From Owenia fusiformis (taxonomy: Eukaryota > Annelida > Polychaeta > Sabellida > Oweniidae): 64,000 bases of DNA. The position numbers and the translations under genes were made by a program. The notes beneath the pieces were generated by a model. That model made no database searches. It was not told the DNA's origin and saw only the letters and a program-made list of their open reading frames with translations. The number at the start of each line of letters is the position of its first letter. The stretch's first letter is position 1. The DNA lies in contig CAIIXF020000007.1 of the NCBI GenBank assembly GCA_903813345.2, positions 39,573,671 through 39,637,670 on the forward strand, read 5' to 3'. This document shows, in pieces, positions 1-12,921 of this stretch.

Positions 1-38
1 ACTAGTCAAATTTAAAGACAACTTTGAGAGATATACCC

Positions 39-232
39 CAGACCCGTAGCCAGGATTTGCCAATGGGGGGGGTTCATTTTTTGATAGATTCCACGGGGGG
101 GTCACTTGTGACAATTTTGGTCCAAAAATGGCCAAAATCACTTAAAAATGCTCAGAAAACTGCAAAATTTTGAGAAAAGTTTTGTCCAGGGGGGTCGCCC
201 GAACCCATCGAACCCCCCTCGCTACGGGCCTG
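39..232 (+). mobile_element. MITE, CAGGCCCGTAGCC family
   Basis: Imperfect terminal inverted repeats (CAGACCCGTAGCC and GCTACGGGCCTG), G-rich left end, about 194 bp. Same family as 20123-20323. Confidence 0.75.
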
Positions 233-1240
233 TGCCCCAGGGAAAAATAAGTTTTACGCGTTCACCTAAAGAACGTGTAGCTTAACCTCTCTATTGTTTT
301 ATTACAGGTGGCGGCGATCGTGACAATTTCGAAGACAAAAAGCTCTATATTAGCAATATTGAAATAGATTTATTATTTTTGCATGTTACATAATATAAGC
401 TTATATATAGTTACAGTTTATAGCATGCTCTTTTTATTAATTTTGATATAAAAATGTTGCACTGCTGCCGCTGCAGATGTTTATTTCTTATGATTATTTA
501 GCAAATATTTCACTCTATTGTGGTGAATACCTGTACATCTTTCAAAAGTGATACTACATGTACTAGTATTCCACGAATCCCCCCCTGGCAAATCCTGGCT
601 AAGGGCCTGAGATAAATAAAATAAACGAAATATTTGTTTTATTATATAACTGTCCAGCTTACATTCTCAATAATACTAAATATATTAAATTATGATATAA
701 ATGAATGTTAGTGATGGAACTGAATGGGGGGGGGGGGGTGAGATTCAGGCCCATAGTCAGTTTTTCTACATTTTGAGCAGTGAACACGTGCTTTTGGGCT
801 ATTGCTCAAGTCATATAGTAAAATATAAGACTTCTAAACTAGTAGTTATACCCTTAAAATAAGGTGGTTATTGTGGCTGTCTTGTTCTGCTTTTAGGGAT
901 TGCTTCACATGATGGATTTGATACATACACTTGTATTATAATCGGAAACAAACGTTTTATATTTGGCAAAACAATAAGTATAATTAAAATAACAAACAAA
1001 AGATTATTCATTAATCCATCAATTTCCCTGTTCAGCGGATGTTTGGCTACTTTAATTATGAGAAAGTCTAAAGATCACCCAGGACTCTGATTACAGCAGA
1101 AGTCGTCTAGGACTCTGATTATAGAAAATATCGTCTCAGCCTTTGATTACAGAGATTGTCTAGGTTTTCACCTTCAGACCCACCTGGTTGATTGGGTGTA
1201 TTATGAGCTTTCGAGAAATCAATGACAATATTTGCCCTTT
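233..1240. other. No gene seen
   Basis: AT-rich sequence with a 13-base G run near 727 and one MITE fragment. No exon with splice signals and recognisable product. Confidence 0.6.
579..609 (-). mobile_element. Fragment of the CAGGCCCGTAGCC MITE
   Basis: GGCAAATCCTGGCTAAGGGC with a preceding C-run is the inverse of the family's left end; the rest is missing. Confidence 0.5.
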
Positions 1241-1402
1241 CAGGCCCGTAGCCATTTTCCAGTGATAGGGGCAGGGGGTCCACATTAAACAACATTGGTC
1301 ATCACTTAAGTTAAAAGAGCTCAGAATCATGAAAAACTGCACGATTTTAAATAAACTTTGGAGAAAGGCGATGATTGAACCCCCTCCCCCTTTAAATGCA
1401 AT
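1241..1402 (+). mobile_element. Truncated CAGGCCCGTAGCC MITE
   Basis: It starts with a perfect CAGGCCCGTAGCC and follows the family body through GAAAAACTGCACGATTTT, but no right terminal repeat is present. Confidence 0.6.
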
Positions 1403-2564
1403 GGAGGTCAATTGCAATTATATTCGAGGGTTGCCATTTGAATGAAAGAAAAGCATAAATTAAATATTAAAACTTCCCACACTTTCACGTCTTTGCCTCT
1501 CTATGTTTTAATTTTTATTTTCTAATCCTTCCGGAAAAAAACTAAATATATAAGGATATGTGACTTGATATCCCCAAAGGTCTCAAAAGTTTATAATTAT
1601 TTTTGAAAAACCTCTCCCATAGAAAGAATACCGGAGGGGGTGGAAATGGCTTCGAAACCCTAAAAATTAATGTTACCAGAGACTTCAAAGCCCTTCAAAG
1701 TACACGCACGTTTGCGTATATGGATTGAATACTTCACGTGGTAAAAGTTCTAAACTAACTATCAAAAAACAACAACATGCAATTCTATTGGCGATCCTGC
1801 CAGGCACACACGCACTCTTCGGGAGCGTTACCATTTCTACACTTAAATCAATTATCAGCAAACTTTATTAAATTAAAATCAATTATAGGCTATATGGAAT
1901 TCCTTGTAGGCTAGTCCTAACTTTGTTAAAAATTATCATAAATAAAACACCGAGATAAAACCAAAAGTCGCTTTGAAAAGTATATCAAAATGAAAAATGG
2001 ATGGATTAATAAATATTTCAAACATATAAAATAACAATTAACATAACTGGAAAAAATAGTCATGCCTTATAATCAGCCATCTCAATGCAGATAATATATG
2101 AAAATCCGTCTAATCAAGTAACAATAACAAAAACAATTAACAGATTCGTGCCAATTAATTAATTATCGGACTATGGATTTTTCATAGTTTATGCTTGCTT
2201 CAAGCAACTGCATACCCCTCTCTCGTCAGTAAACATAGGTCGGAAGAAATCATCATGAGATTTTGACATTGTACTTGAGGCAATTTTCATGAACTATAAA
2301 ATGAAGACCGCCGTAATTAATTGTTGAACACTCATTTAACCTGCGATATATTGCCTGTGTTGTAACCAATTTCAATGGGAACCCGTAAAACAGAAAACAA
2401 ATATATTATACAATATATTAAGAACGGAATGATAAAGTATGAAAATTCCCCTCATTCGTTGGATGCACTTTCCGTGCTGATTTTATTTGCCAGTCACATA
2501 AAGCTCAGGACGCATGGACTCTGTCAGATTTCCCAGATTTCCCCTGTCATTCTTATTTCCAGTA
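1403..2564. other. No gene seen
   Basis: AT-rich sequence without recognisable coding or repeat structure. Confidence 0.6.
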
Positions 2565-2786
2565 TCGGGAGATTTAACCAGTAAAATGTTCCGATCGTCA
2601 CAACATCCGATGGACCGAGAGGTTTCACAGGTTTATACATGCAGCACTTATTATTGGAAGGATATATGGAATGTACATGCATACTGTGCTGAATATACAT
2701 GTACAGTATGCATGTATGAATCCGTGAAATCTCTCGGTGTATCGAATGTTGCGACGATCGGAACATTCACTGGTTTAATCTCCCGA
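2565..2786. mobile_element. 222-bp near-perfect hairpin element
   Basis: Two arms of about 63 bp, starting TCGGGAGATT and containing ATGTTCCGATCGTC, pair with few mismatches. The centre is itself palindromic (CATGCATACTGT / ACAGTATGCATG). Foldback MITE with no coding content. Confidence 0.7.
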
Positions 2787-4999
2787 CACCATTGTGTGAT
2801 CCACAGCAAGTTTTATCCTTTGGAATACCAAAGGGTTAGATAAAGTGAGACTCCGATAGATCTGAATGTCCCGACACGGGAATCAGAATGACAGAACAAA
2901 TATAATTTTGAATACCATGGCCAGAGACTAAATCTATGAATGGGAGGTAGGGAATCGCACAATTCTTTAATTCCAATGCTGCCCTTGTGTTTTATCAACG
3001 TTATACAATGAACGATGCAAACAAAACAGATCGTACAGTCGTAATGAAACTTATTCTAATTCTAATTCCTACATGAAATCTCACCACCAAAGACTGGTGA
3101 CATTTGAAAGACTTTATCCAAATCGTGTAATTCAAAAAAAACAAATCAAATCAAAATTAAAACATGCAAACATGTATATCTGCTTATGGAGGAATATCCG
3201 AGAAAATGTACATGTGTGACGCTGGTTTTCAGTCCCGGGTTTTCAGTCCTACATCGCCGCTTAATACCTGAAAAGCAACTAACTTATCTGCTTATTATAA
3301 GCATGGACCTATATTATAAGTTATCAAATAATTTAACAATGAAACAGAAACACAATGCATGCCAAACATTTATCTATATTATATTTTGTATTTTGCACTT
3401 GTATCGAGCAGCTGTGTAGGCAAGATTCACAAACTATATCTCCATGGGTTATAACTTGAAGAACGCCACTGACGGGTCTGTGCCCTTTAGGATGGGCCGT
3501 ATTGTTCTTGTTGGTATCTTACCCACGGGAACCTACAAAACAGAAAATATTTAATTACATTGTGAAGAGGAAGTCCTGTCTATATAAAACTCCCTAGAAT
3601 AAGATACAAGCAGTATAAACATCCATATTTGCAAAAATTTACGATAAACCACTGTCAGTTAGTAGTTGTAGTATCATATGCGTATAGCTTTTCGAAAAGT
3701 TGATAAAACGCAAAATATGATTGGAATATTTGCTGAAGTCTGGGATCGATGACCTGATAGAAATTGAGGGAAAGCGTTGAATCATAATAATTGAATGTTA
3801 GAGCAAAACAATAATAATTGCAATTTATGTTTATCATTACAATTATTCCCTGAAATCAAGAATAAAATGTTACTTTCTTTAGATACATGTATCTGTCGCA
3901 TTTGCTTAACCTGAAAGGCTAGTTCCGGGGGATAGTTTAGTCAAATTGACGAATTTCTAAAATGACAAATCATCATACTGCGAGTATCTTTTGATTCTTT
4001 TCCACAGAGGTACGCTGATATCCGATCTAATATCGTACTTCAATATTTTTGTTTTTACGAAATGGAAATAAGATCTTTTATGTAAACATCCGCATTTCAA
4101 ATTAATTTTGATATATCCTCAGATTATCATAGAATAATTCTGTGAATCCCAAGCACAACCCATTACAATTAAATGGTCTATCAGTCAATCTGTATTACAA
4201 CAAATGAATAACAATCCTGAAAATATTTCAAATATATTTGTCTTTGAATGTCGGAATAAAAATCATCGACGGTCCAACTTCAACGTACAATCTACGTGTG
4301 CGTACAGACATGATGACAGACTTATCATTTGTCCTCATTGTGATTTGCCCGTCTGAAAGATTATTTTATAAATTATGGTACAGAATGCTCTATAAAAGGA
4401 TTTCTACATTTTTAAAACGGCAATAATAGTTATTATTGAAAAAAAACTAGTTCTAAGTATACTTATTTATTGAATTGTTTCAAGAATATAACTTAATAGT
4501 GGACACAAGTTTTACCCGCTCAAAACATAATCTAACTCTCAAGAAATATTATTATGAGTTTATCGATGTTTTCTTGGATCCTCCGATGTACAGGTAAGTT
4601 GCACAATGCATTGATGTACACTGTACGCCGACAGAAATGCCGTCCCGATGACTTAGCCGATCGGCAGAACAATACCGATGGCGATGCCTATCGGAGTGTT
4701 TCCAAAAAAGAAAACACCGTGGATTATATACAATTTGAATTCAGTTACATGTTCTTGGTGTGTATTATGGATTTTTCAACTGATAAACTTACTACCAATT
4801 TATTCATTTAAAGTATCGAGCATAATTAGTGAGCCAATGATTAATTACGACCGCATACAGTATAATGGATATAAAAACGCCCAGTTCAATTACAATCTAA
4901 ACAAACTTGCTTTCATTTCGTGCTCACTGTGAATTCTACCGCTAAGCATATGTACAGTGCATACATGTATAAATTACAATCTGATAACTACATCGGTCG
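2787..4999. other. No gene supported
   Basis: Short open frames only. A 40-nt stretch at 4554-4593 (MSLSMFSWILRCT then ACAG|GTAAGT) has first-exon form and phase 1, but nothing links it to a gene. Confidence 0.5.
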
Positions 5000-5171
5000 T
5001 ATAGCGCATGCTAAGCGCTAGCTAAGCAGTAGAATCGCTGTCGCTGTGAGCACGAAGAGCGCTCGGCGTACAGACGAAGAGCGGGCGTGCAGCGGTCGCG
5101 ATGCACGCGTAGAGCAGCCGGCATCTCGACGGCATGGCATGGTGTGAGCTTTGAAAATACTTGTACTGTAG
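5000..5171. other. GC-rich block
   Basis: A sharply GC-rich stretch with many CpGs in an AT-rich region, with repeated GAAGAGCG motifs. Function not evident; it could be a repeat fragment or a CpG-rich promoter relic. Confidence 0.4.
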
Positions 5172-5230
5172 CGGCCCCCTCCCCTTGGCCAACAATTCTT
5201 TCAAGATCATGCAGTTTTTCACCATCTCGT
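5172..5230 (-). mobile_element. Internal fragment of the CAGGCCCGTAGCC MITE
   Basis: CTTTCAAGATCATGCAGTTT and TTCACCAT are the inverse of the body of the 20123 copy. No ends are present. Confidence 0.5.
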
Positions 5231-5363
5231 ACATGTATTGACATGTCAGAGCAAAATAAATAAAACTGTAATCCCCAAGTATTTAATTTCTATGACATGA
5301 GTTTTGTTTACTGATAACTAATCCGTTTGTTATGAATTAAAGGATTAATATTTACAGCCAATA

Positions 5364-6073
5364 GTTCAATTTGGCGCATTAGTACATCAATTTGGCGCAT
5401 TATTTATGATGTTCAAAATACATCATTATATTGAAAGATTAAACTTGGCTCATGAGTTTGTTTCAATTTGGGACATAGTATGTTATATGCTCTAAGTTCG
5501 TCAGTATATTAAAAAGTTCAATTCGGCGTATTATCATAGTTCAATTTGACGCGTTATTCATGATGTTCAAAGTACATCCTTACATTGAAAGGTTAAACTT
5601 GGCTCATGAGTATGTTTCAATGGGACATAGTATGTGATATGCTCCAAGTTCATCAGTATATTAAAAAGTTCAATTTGGCGCATTATCATAGTTCAATTTG
5701 GCGCGTTATTTATAATGTTCAAAGTACATCCTTACATTGAAAGGTTAAACTTGGCTCATGAGTATGTTTCAATGGGACATAGTATGTGATGTGCTCCAAG
5801 TTCATCAGTATAATAAAAAGTTCAATTTGGCGCATTATCATAGTTCAATTTGGCGCATTATTTATGATGTTCAAAGTACATCCTTACATTGAAAGGTTAA
5901 ACTTTGCTTATGAGCATGGTTCAATTTGGGACATAGTATGTGATGTGCTGTAAGTTCATCAGTATATTAAAAAGTTCAATTTGGCGCATTATCATAGTTC
6001 AATTTTGCGCGTTATTTATGATGTTCAAAGTACATCCTTACATTGAAAGGTTAAACTTGGCTCATGCACATGA
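5364..6073 (+). repeat. 153-bp satellite, left block (about 5 units)
   Basis: Tandem units of 152-154 bp each contain two CAATTTGGCGC motifs, a TTATGATGTTCAAAGTACAT stretch and TTGGCTCATGAGTATG. The block is interrupted by the foldback element. Confidence 0.9.
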
Positions 6074-9000
6074 GTTAGGTAGTGAGGTAGCACCGAAAAA
6101 TGTACCCGCTTCTGAACAAATTTAAATTACTTGTTTCTTATGTATTTTTATGTGATACTTCAGAAATTTTTTGTCTGATGCGCCATATCCGGGGCGAAAG
6201 TTGTCAAAATTGGGTTTTTGACCCTAAAAAGGAAAATTACAGGGGGTACATTAACATCATTGAATAATTCATTCAGTTAGTCTTCAATCATCATAATGAT
6301 TTTATTGAGAGTTGATGAGATCATTTTAAGGTAGTATGCAAACTTTCAATGGTCTGTTACTTGTGGTTGCCATGGAAACCACAATTTTTGCTGAGAAAAT
6401 CCTTAACTTTGGTAAAACCTGTACCTGTACATAATATAGAATGTGGATTATTTTTCAAATCAACAGATATCAGAACATTTTAGCACTCTAAGAATCACCA
6501 GGGCTGTCCAAACATTTGTTTAAAGAGAAAGAATATTGCAATTTATATGACTGGTAAGTGTCAAAGACCATACAATTACATAAGTGGTCAAAAGTGGGCG
6601 TCGCCCTCATAATAGTAGTTGATTGCCATTCTCTATAAATACAGAGTTTTACTTGACTTTTGAGACACATTTATATTGAATTTCTTTGGTTATACTAAAT
6701 ATCAAGCATTTTTACATCTAAGTGTTATAGTTATTGCATGGGGATACAGGGGGAGGGGGGAGGGGGGAGGGGGGGGTAGTAACAGAATTTGGAGGGGGCA
6801 GAGCTTATCGGCCTTAAGTGTAAATCTCATCTACATGGTTCTAGATTTCATAGGGTACAGCTTCTGGGTCTTATTATATTCATTTCAATATATAAGATAT
6901 AAGAATTTACATGGTTGATAAGTGTCAAAGACCATAGAATTACACATGTGATCAAAAGTGGGCGTCGCCCTAATCATAGTATATGGTTCATTCTCTATAA
7001 ATACAGAGTTTAACTTGACTTTTGAAGTACATTTACTTAAAAACATCTTTGATTTATACTTAATGTCAAGCATTTCTGGTAAGTTATATATGTACATCTA
7101 ATTGTAATAGTTATTGTCTGGGGGTGGAGGAGGGGGGGGGGGAGAGTAACAGAATTGGAAATGGGCAGAGCTAATAAGCCTTAAATGTAAATCTCATTTA
7201 TTTAGTTCTGGATTTCAAGGGGTGCATCTTCTGGGTCTTCTTCACATTCATCTCAATATATAGGATATTCCAATTTACATGATTGGTAAGTGTCAAAGAC
7301 CATACAATTACATAAGTGATCAAAAGTGGGTGTTGCTCTAACAATAGTAGATAATTCATTCTCTATGAATATGGAGTTTAACTTGACTTTAAGATTTATT
7401 TTTTAAATTAAAACCTCTTTCATTACTGTATAACACAATGTATTCGCGTGCATGATGAATTTGCGTAAATTCGCGAGGGTATGTATTCGCAAATTCATCG
7501 TGTAGCGAAATAAATATGTAGGCTACTAAGCCATAAAATGAAAATTGTTAAATGTGATGGCATACATTTAGTATTGTAATAGTTATTCCCTGTGGGGGGG
7601 GGGGGGCAAGGGGGTAGTAGCAGAAATGGGAGGGGGCAGAGCCAATGGCCAGTCAGTCTTAAGTATTAATATCACAGTCTGATCATTTTCATTCACCTCC
7701 CGATGTTAATATACTAACAATATCATGTGGGAGAATATACCACTACACTTGCAGATTTGAGAGTCATTCAGTTGAGTGTATCTTTATGGCGCTCCACCTT
7801 TGCCTTTTAAAAAGGTGCTATTGCTATTGCCCCTTCTGCATGGTACTTCATCTGTGAATGTGTGAAGTGCTAGGAAGGCTGCATATATGTCAGGGTCTAT
7901 ATTGGAGGAAATACCACTGACATCAGTCTTCATTTGTTTCCAACTCAAATATCCAGCAGCACGCTTTGCTGTATTTGCTTTTTGTTTTCATCATCATACA
8001 AGAACTAATTCCAATCTTTAGGGACTCATGTTTTTCTACCTAAAATAGGGCAAGGTGTCCCTCCCCTCTTTCAGGTTCCTTTATAGAATTTTTGATGTAA
8101 TTATCACATACAAAAACTAATCAATCTGCAATTGTAGAATCTTGAAACAGTCTCTGCCACATCCAGAAACAAAACTACCTTTCAAGTTGAATTATGGTTT
8201 GGGATAGTTGGGGTTTGTTTTCCTTATAACTTGTATACATTTAGAGGTTTTCTTTTTCTTGCTGGATTCTATTACAAATTTTGGTCCTTTCCCTTTGGCA
8301 CTTGTGGGTACATGTTCATGCGTAGGAATGCGTTTCTCTGTTCTTGCAAGAAGTCCAGTCAGTGTTCCTAGAGAGCCCAAGGCACAGGGCTCAATAGGAA
8401 CTGCAGGAGACATTCTAGGCTAATTTTATGTTCTTAAGCAAGATCAAAGCTGTTCAAAGATGTTTCATTCAGAATGTATTTGTATAAGCTTGTTCTGAGT
8501 ACTTTTTTACTGTCACTGTCACTGTTGCTGCTGTAGTTTGCTGCTATAGTTTTCAATTTCATATGTTTTATTAGATCATGAAATCTTTTTTTCAACTAAT
8601 CTCAGATGGTATCTCTTCATGCAATTTCCCCTTTTGACTAAAATTAGATGAGATCTGCAGCGACATCATTTGGCACAGATTTTCCTTATGATACACCGTA
8701 GAGATGACCTTCATCCTCAATGGTAAATGGATCAAGGAAGTCTTTGATTGCGGTTTTTGTCATCTTTATGTCTTTTTCTATACTTGCTATTTGTGCCTTT
8801 CCAAGGTCATTATGGGTGTCACGCTCATCTCATCTCTAGATAATAGATTTTTGTAACCATCTCATCCATATAAATTACTTATTGTCTGTATGGCCCATAT
8901 TGCAAATCCTCGTAGTGAACCACCAGATGGACCTGAATGGAAACTAAATGACTCCATATCTTACCAGTGGGTATTGACTGATATTCTCATACAAGAGATT

Positions 9001-10534
9001 GGTGATATAGCAACACCAGGAGATGAATCAGAAAACTCCAGAAGATGTACCCTATGAAATCCAGAATCAAAAAGATGAGATTTATACTTAAGGCAGATTA
9101 GATCTACACATTCTAATTCTGTTACTACTCACCCCTGCCTAAATGTAAAAACTATAATACTTACACAGATGTATTTACCAGAAATGCTTGACATAAATTA
9201 TAATAACAGCAGTTCAGTATAACTATGAATGTATCTCAAAAGTCAAGTTCAATTTTGAATTTATACAAAGAACCAATCATCTACTATTGTTAGGGTGACA
9301 CTCCTTTTGATCATTTATAAATATGTAATTGTATGGTGTTTGACAAATCCTGTAAATTGTAATATCCCATATATTGAGATGAATATGAAGAAGACCCAGA
9401 CGATGTGCCCCATGAAATCCAGAACTATGCAGATGAGATTTATACTTAAGGCTGATTACCTCTGCCTCCTCCCTATTCTGTTACTACTCTCCCCCATCCT
9501 CCCCCAGGCAAGAACTATTACAATTAGATGTGCATTACTAACCAGAAATGCTTGAAATTAAGTATAATCAAAGAAGTTGTAATGTAAATGTATCTCAAAA
9601 GTCAACTTAGACTCTGTATTTATAGAGAATTAATCTATGATAAGGGCGACGCCCACTTTTGATCACTTGAGTAATTCTATGGTCTTTATACTTACCAATC
9701 ATGCAGAATTATAATATCCTATATGAATGTGAAGAAGACCCAGAAGATGTACCCCATGAAATCCAGAACTATGTAGATGAGATTTATACTTAAGGGTGAT
9801 TAGCTTTGCCCTCTTCCAATTCTGTTACCCCCCCCCCCCCCCCATCTACCCCCTCCCCAATGCAATAAGTATAACACTTACATGTACATTATTTACCAAA
9901 AATGCTTCATATTTAGTATAACCAAAGAACATCATTATAAATGTATCTCAAAAGTCAAGTAAAACTCTGTATTTTTAGAGAATGGCAATCATCTAGTATG
10001 ATAAGGGCGACGCCCACTTTTGATCACTTATGTAATTGTATGGTCTTTGACACTCCCCAGTTATGTTAATTGCAATATCCTTTATATTTAAATAAATGTT
10101 TGAACTGCCCTGGTAATTTTGAAAATGCTAAAATGTTCTGATATCTGTTGATTTGAAAAATAATCCACATTCTATATTATGTACAGGTACAGGTTTTACC
10201 AAAATTAAGGATTTTCTCAGCAAAAATTGTGGTTTCCATGGCAAACATGAGTGACAGACCATTGAAAGTTTGCATACTACCTTAAAATGATCTCATCAAC
10301 TCTCGATAAAATTATTATGATGATTGAAGACCAACTGAATGAATTATTCAATGATGATAATGTAACCCCTGTAATTTTCCTTTTTAGGGTCAAAAACCAA
10401 ATTTTGACAACTTTCGCCCCGGATACGGCGCATCAGACAAAAAATTTCTGAAGTATCACATAAAAATACATAAGAAACAAGTAATTTCAATTTGTTCAGA
10501 AGCGGGTACATTTTTCGGTGCTACCTCACTAACT
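6074..10534. mobile_element. 4.46-kb foldback (FB/TU-like) element inserted in a satellite
   Basis: The two ends are near-identical inverted copies: outer arms about 6074-6500 and 10110-10534, beginning TAGTGAGGTAGCACCGAAAA. Inside each arm is a tandem run of about 368-bp subrepeats (left starts near 6545, 6914 and 7282, with a partial copy near 7560). Right-hand copies between about 9020 and 10060 are in inverse orientation. Each subrepeat has a G-run of 9-13. The middle (about 7780-8900) is single copy. Terminal arms built from tandem repeats are the hallmark of Drosophila FB and sea-urchin TU elements. The same 153-bp satellite continues on both sides, so the element inserted into the array. 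Confidence 0.8.
7784..8860 (-). pseudogene. Decayed ORF in the centre of the foldback element
   Basis: Coding-like pieces on the minus strand are interrupted by stops. They include KMTKTAIKDFLDPF followed by YGVS-stop-GKSVPNDVAADLI; KKRFHDLIKHMKLKT; an open piece ending near 8192 (PTSAKGKGPKFVIES); and LSWKQMKTDVSGISSN running to a stop at 7784-7786. The DPF...SGKSVPNDVAADL pattern recalls ORFs of unknown function carried by invertebrate transposable elements. That resemblance is from memory. No transposase catalytic motif was seen. Confidence 0.4.
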
Positions 10535-12335
10535 AAGTATATTTCAATTTGGGACATAGTATGTGATGTGCTGTAAGTTCATCAGTATATTAAAAAGTTC
10601 AATTTGGCGCATTATCATAGTTCAATTTTGCGCGTTATTTATGATGTTCAAAGTACATCCTTACATTGAAAGGTTAAACTTGGCTCATGAGTATGTTTCA
10701 ATGGGACATAGTATGTGATGTGCTCCAAGTTCATCAGTATATTAAAAAGTTCAATTTGGCGCATTATCATAGTTCAATTTGGCGCGTTATTTATGATGTT
10801 CAAAGTACATCCTTACATTGAAAGGTTAAACTTGGCTCATGAGTATGTTTCAATTTGGGACATAGTATGTGATGTGCTATAAGTTCATCAGTATATTAAA
10901 AAGTTCAATTTGGCGCATTAGTATAGTTCAATTTGGTGCATTATTTATGATGTTCAAAGTACATCCTTACAATGAAAGGTTAAACTTGGCTCATGAGTAT
11001 GTTTCAATTTGGGATATAGTATGTGATGTGATTCAAGTACATCAGTATATTAAAAAGTTCAATTTGGCGCATTAGTATCGTTCAATTTGGCGCATTATTT
11101 ATGATGTTCAAAGTACATCCTTACATTGAAAGGTTAAACTTGGCTCATGAGTATGTTTCAATTTGGGACATAGTATGTGATGTGCTCAAACTTCATCAAT
11201 ATATTAAAAAGCTCAATTTGGCGCATTAGTGTAGTTCAATTTGGCGCATTATTTATGATGTTCAAAGTAAATCCTTACATTGAAAGGTTGAACTTGGCTC
11301 ATGCGAGTATGTTTCAATTTTTGACATAGTATGTGATGTGCTCAAACTTCATCAATATATAAAAAAGCTCAATTTGGCGCATTACGGTAGTTCAATTTTG
11401 CGCATTATTTATGATGTTCAAAGTACATCCTTACATTGAAAGGTTAAACTTGGCTCATGAGTATGTTTCAATTTGGGACATAGTATGTGATGTGCTCAAA
11501 CTTCATCAATATATTAAAAAGCTCAATTTGGCGCATTAGTGTAGTTCAATTTGGCGCATTATTTATGATGTTCAAAGTAAATCCTTACATTGAAAGGTTG
11601 AACTTGGCTCATGCGAGTATGTTTCAATTTTTGACATAGTATGTGATGTGCTCAAACTTCATCAATATATAAAAAAGCTCAATTTGGCGCATTACGGTAG
11701 TTCAATTTTGCGCATTATTTATGATGTTCAAAGTAAATCCTTACATTGAAAGGTTGAACTTGGCTCATGAGAGTATGTTTCAATTTTTGACATAGTATGT
11801 GATGTGCTCAAACTTCATCAATATATTAAAAAGCTCAATTTGGCGCATTAGTGTAGTTCAATTTGCCGCATTATTTATGATGTTCAAAGTACATCTTTAC
11901 ATTGAAAGGTTAAACTTGGCTCATGAGTATGGTTCAATTTGGGACATAGTATGTGATGTGCTCAAACTTCATCAATATATTAAAAAGCTTAATTTAGCGC
12001 ATTAGTGTAGTTCAATTTTGCGCATTATTTATGATGTTCAAAGTAAATCCTTACATTGAAAGGTTGAACTTGGCTCATGAGAGTATGTTTCAATTTTGGA
12101 CATAGTATGTGATGTGCTCCAAGTACATCAGTATTTTAAAAAGTTCAATTTGGCGCGTTAGTATTCATCAATTTGGCACGTTTTTTATGATGTTCAAAGT
12201 TCATCCTTACATTGAACGGTTAAACTTGGCTCATGAGTATGTTTCAATTTGGGACTTAGTATGTGATGTGCTCTCAGTTCAATAGTATATTAAAACGTTC
12301 AATTTGGCGTGTTAGCATAGTTCAATTTCGGGCAT
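10535..12335 (+). repeat. 153-bp satellite, right block (about 12 units)
   Basis: It is the continuation of the left block. From about 11150 to 11780 a two-unit block (about 309 bp) is duplicated, marked by paired variants such as AAGTAAATCC and CATGCGAGTATG, so a dimeric higher-order repeat is forming. Confidence 0.9.
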
Positions 12336-12480
12336 TAAGAACATCATAAATAACGCACCAAATTATACTATACTAATGCGCCGAACTGAACCTTTTAATA
12401 TACTGATGAACCTACAGCACATCACATACTATATCTCAAATTGAAACATACTCATGAGCCAAGTTTAACCTTTTTAACCA
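12336..12480 (-). repeat. Inverted terminal unit of the 153-bp satellite
   Basis: The last unit lies in the opposite orientation (AACATCATAAATAACGC through ACATACTCATGAGCCAAG), making a palindromic array end. Confidence 0.8.
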
Positions 12481-12503
12481 TTTTATTCATGAAATAGGCT
12501 AGG

Positions 12504-12921
12504 TGCGAGTAGAAATGATCTTGATTTACGTCATTAAATATTCAAAATTCAGTCAAAGTGATGTCATATTTGAAATCTACATGTAAAAATACATCTAAAA
12601 ACATGGTTTCGAAAATTGTTTATCAACTTTGGAAATTTAATCTTTTTTAAAAATGTGACTTCTAGTTCGGGTTGATTCCCCATAGACCCCATATTACAAA
12701 ATTGCAAAAAGTGAAATATCTTTTCTTGTATTGGACATATAACATTTTCCTTTACTGGACATACTTAAATTTGCATAACTATTCGATACACAAGGGCTAT
12801 ATGAAAATTGAACCATTAAAACAGATGTAATTTAAGTTAAAGGGAACTTTCTACTATACCCGCCATGCTATCTGACCCGAGCGAGCCACCTGGTGGTGAA
12901 ACTGGTAACTACCTACTCGCA
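12504..12921 (+). mobile_element. 420-bp interspersed element, copy 1
   Basis: Ends TGCGAGTAG / CTACTCGCA. A diverged full-length copy lies inverted at 40614-41034. No ORF. Confidence 0.65.

Noticed and set aside
4554-4593. Possible first exon (MSLSMFSWILRCT, then GTAAGT) for the EGF receptor
   Set aside because: The donor and phase fit, but it is only 13 codons, has a weak hydrophobic core, and lies 9.5 kb and several repeats from the first EGF exon.
5940-12005. Open frames MMCCKFISIL, MMCYKFISIL, MMCSNFINIL
   Set aside because: They recur because they lie in the 153-bp satellite; they are not genes.
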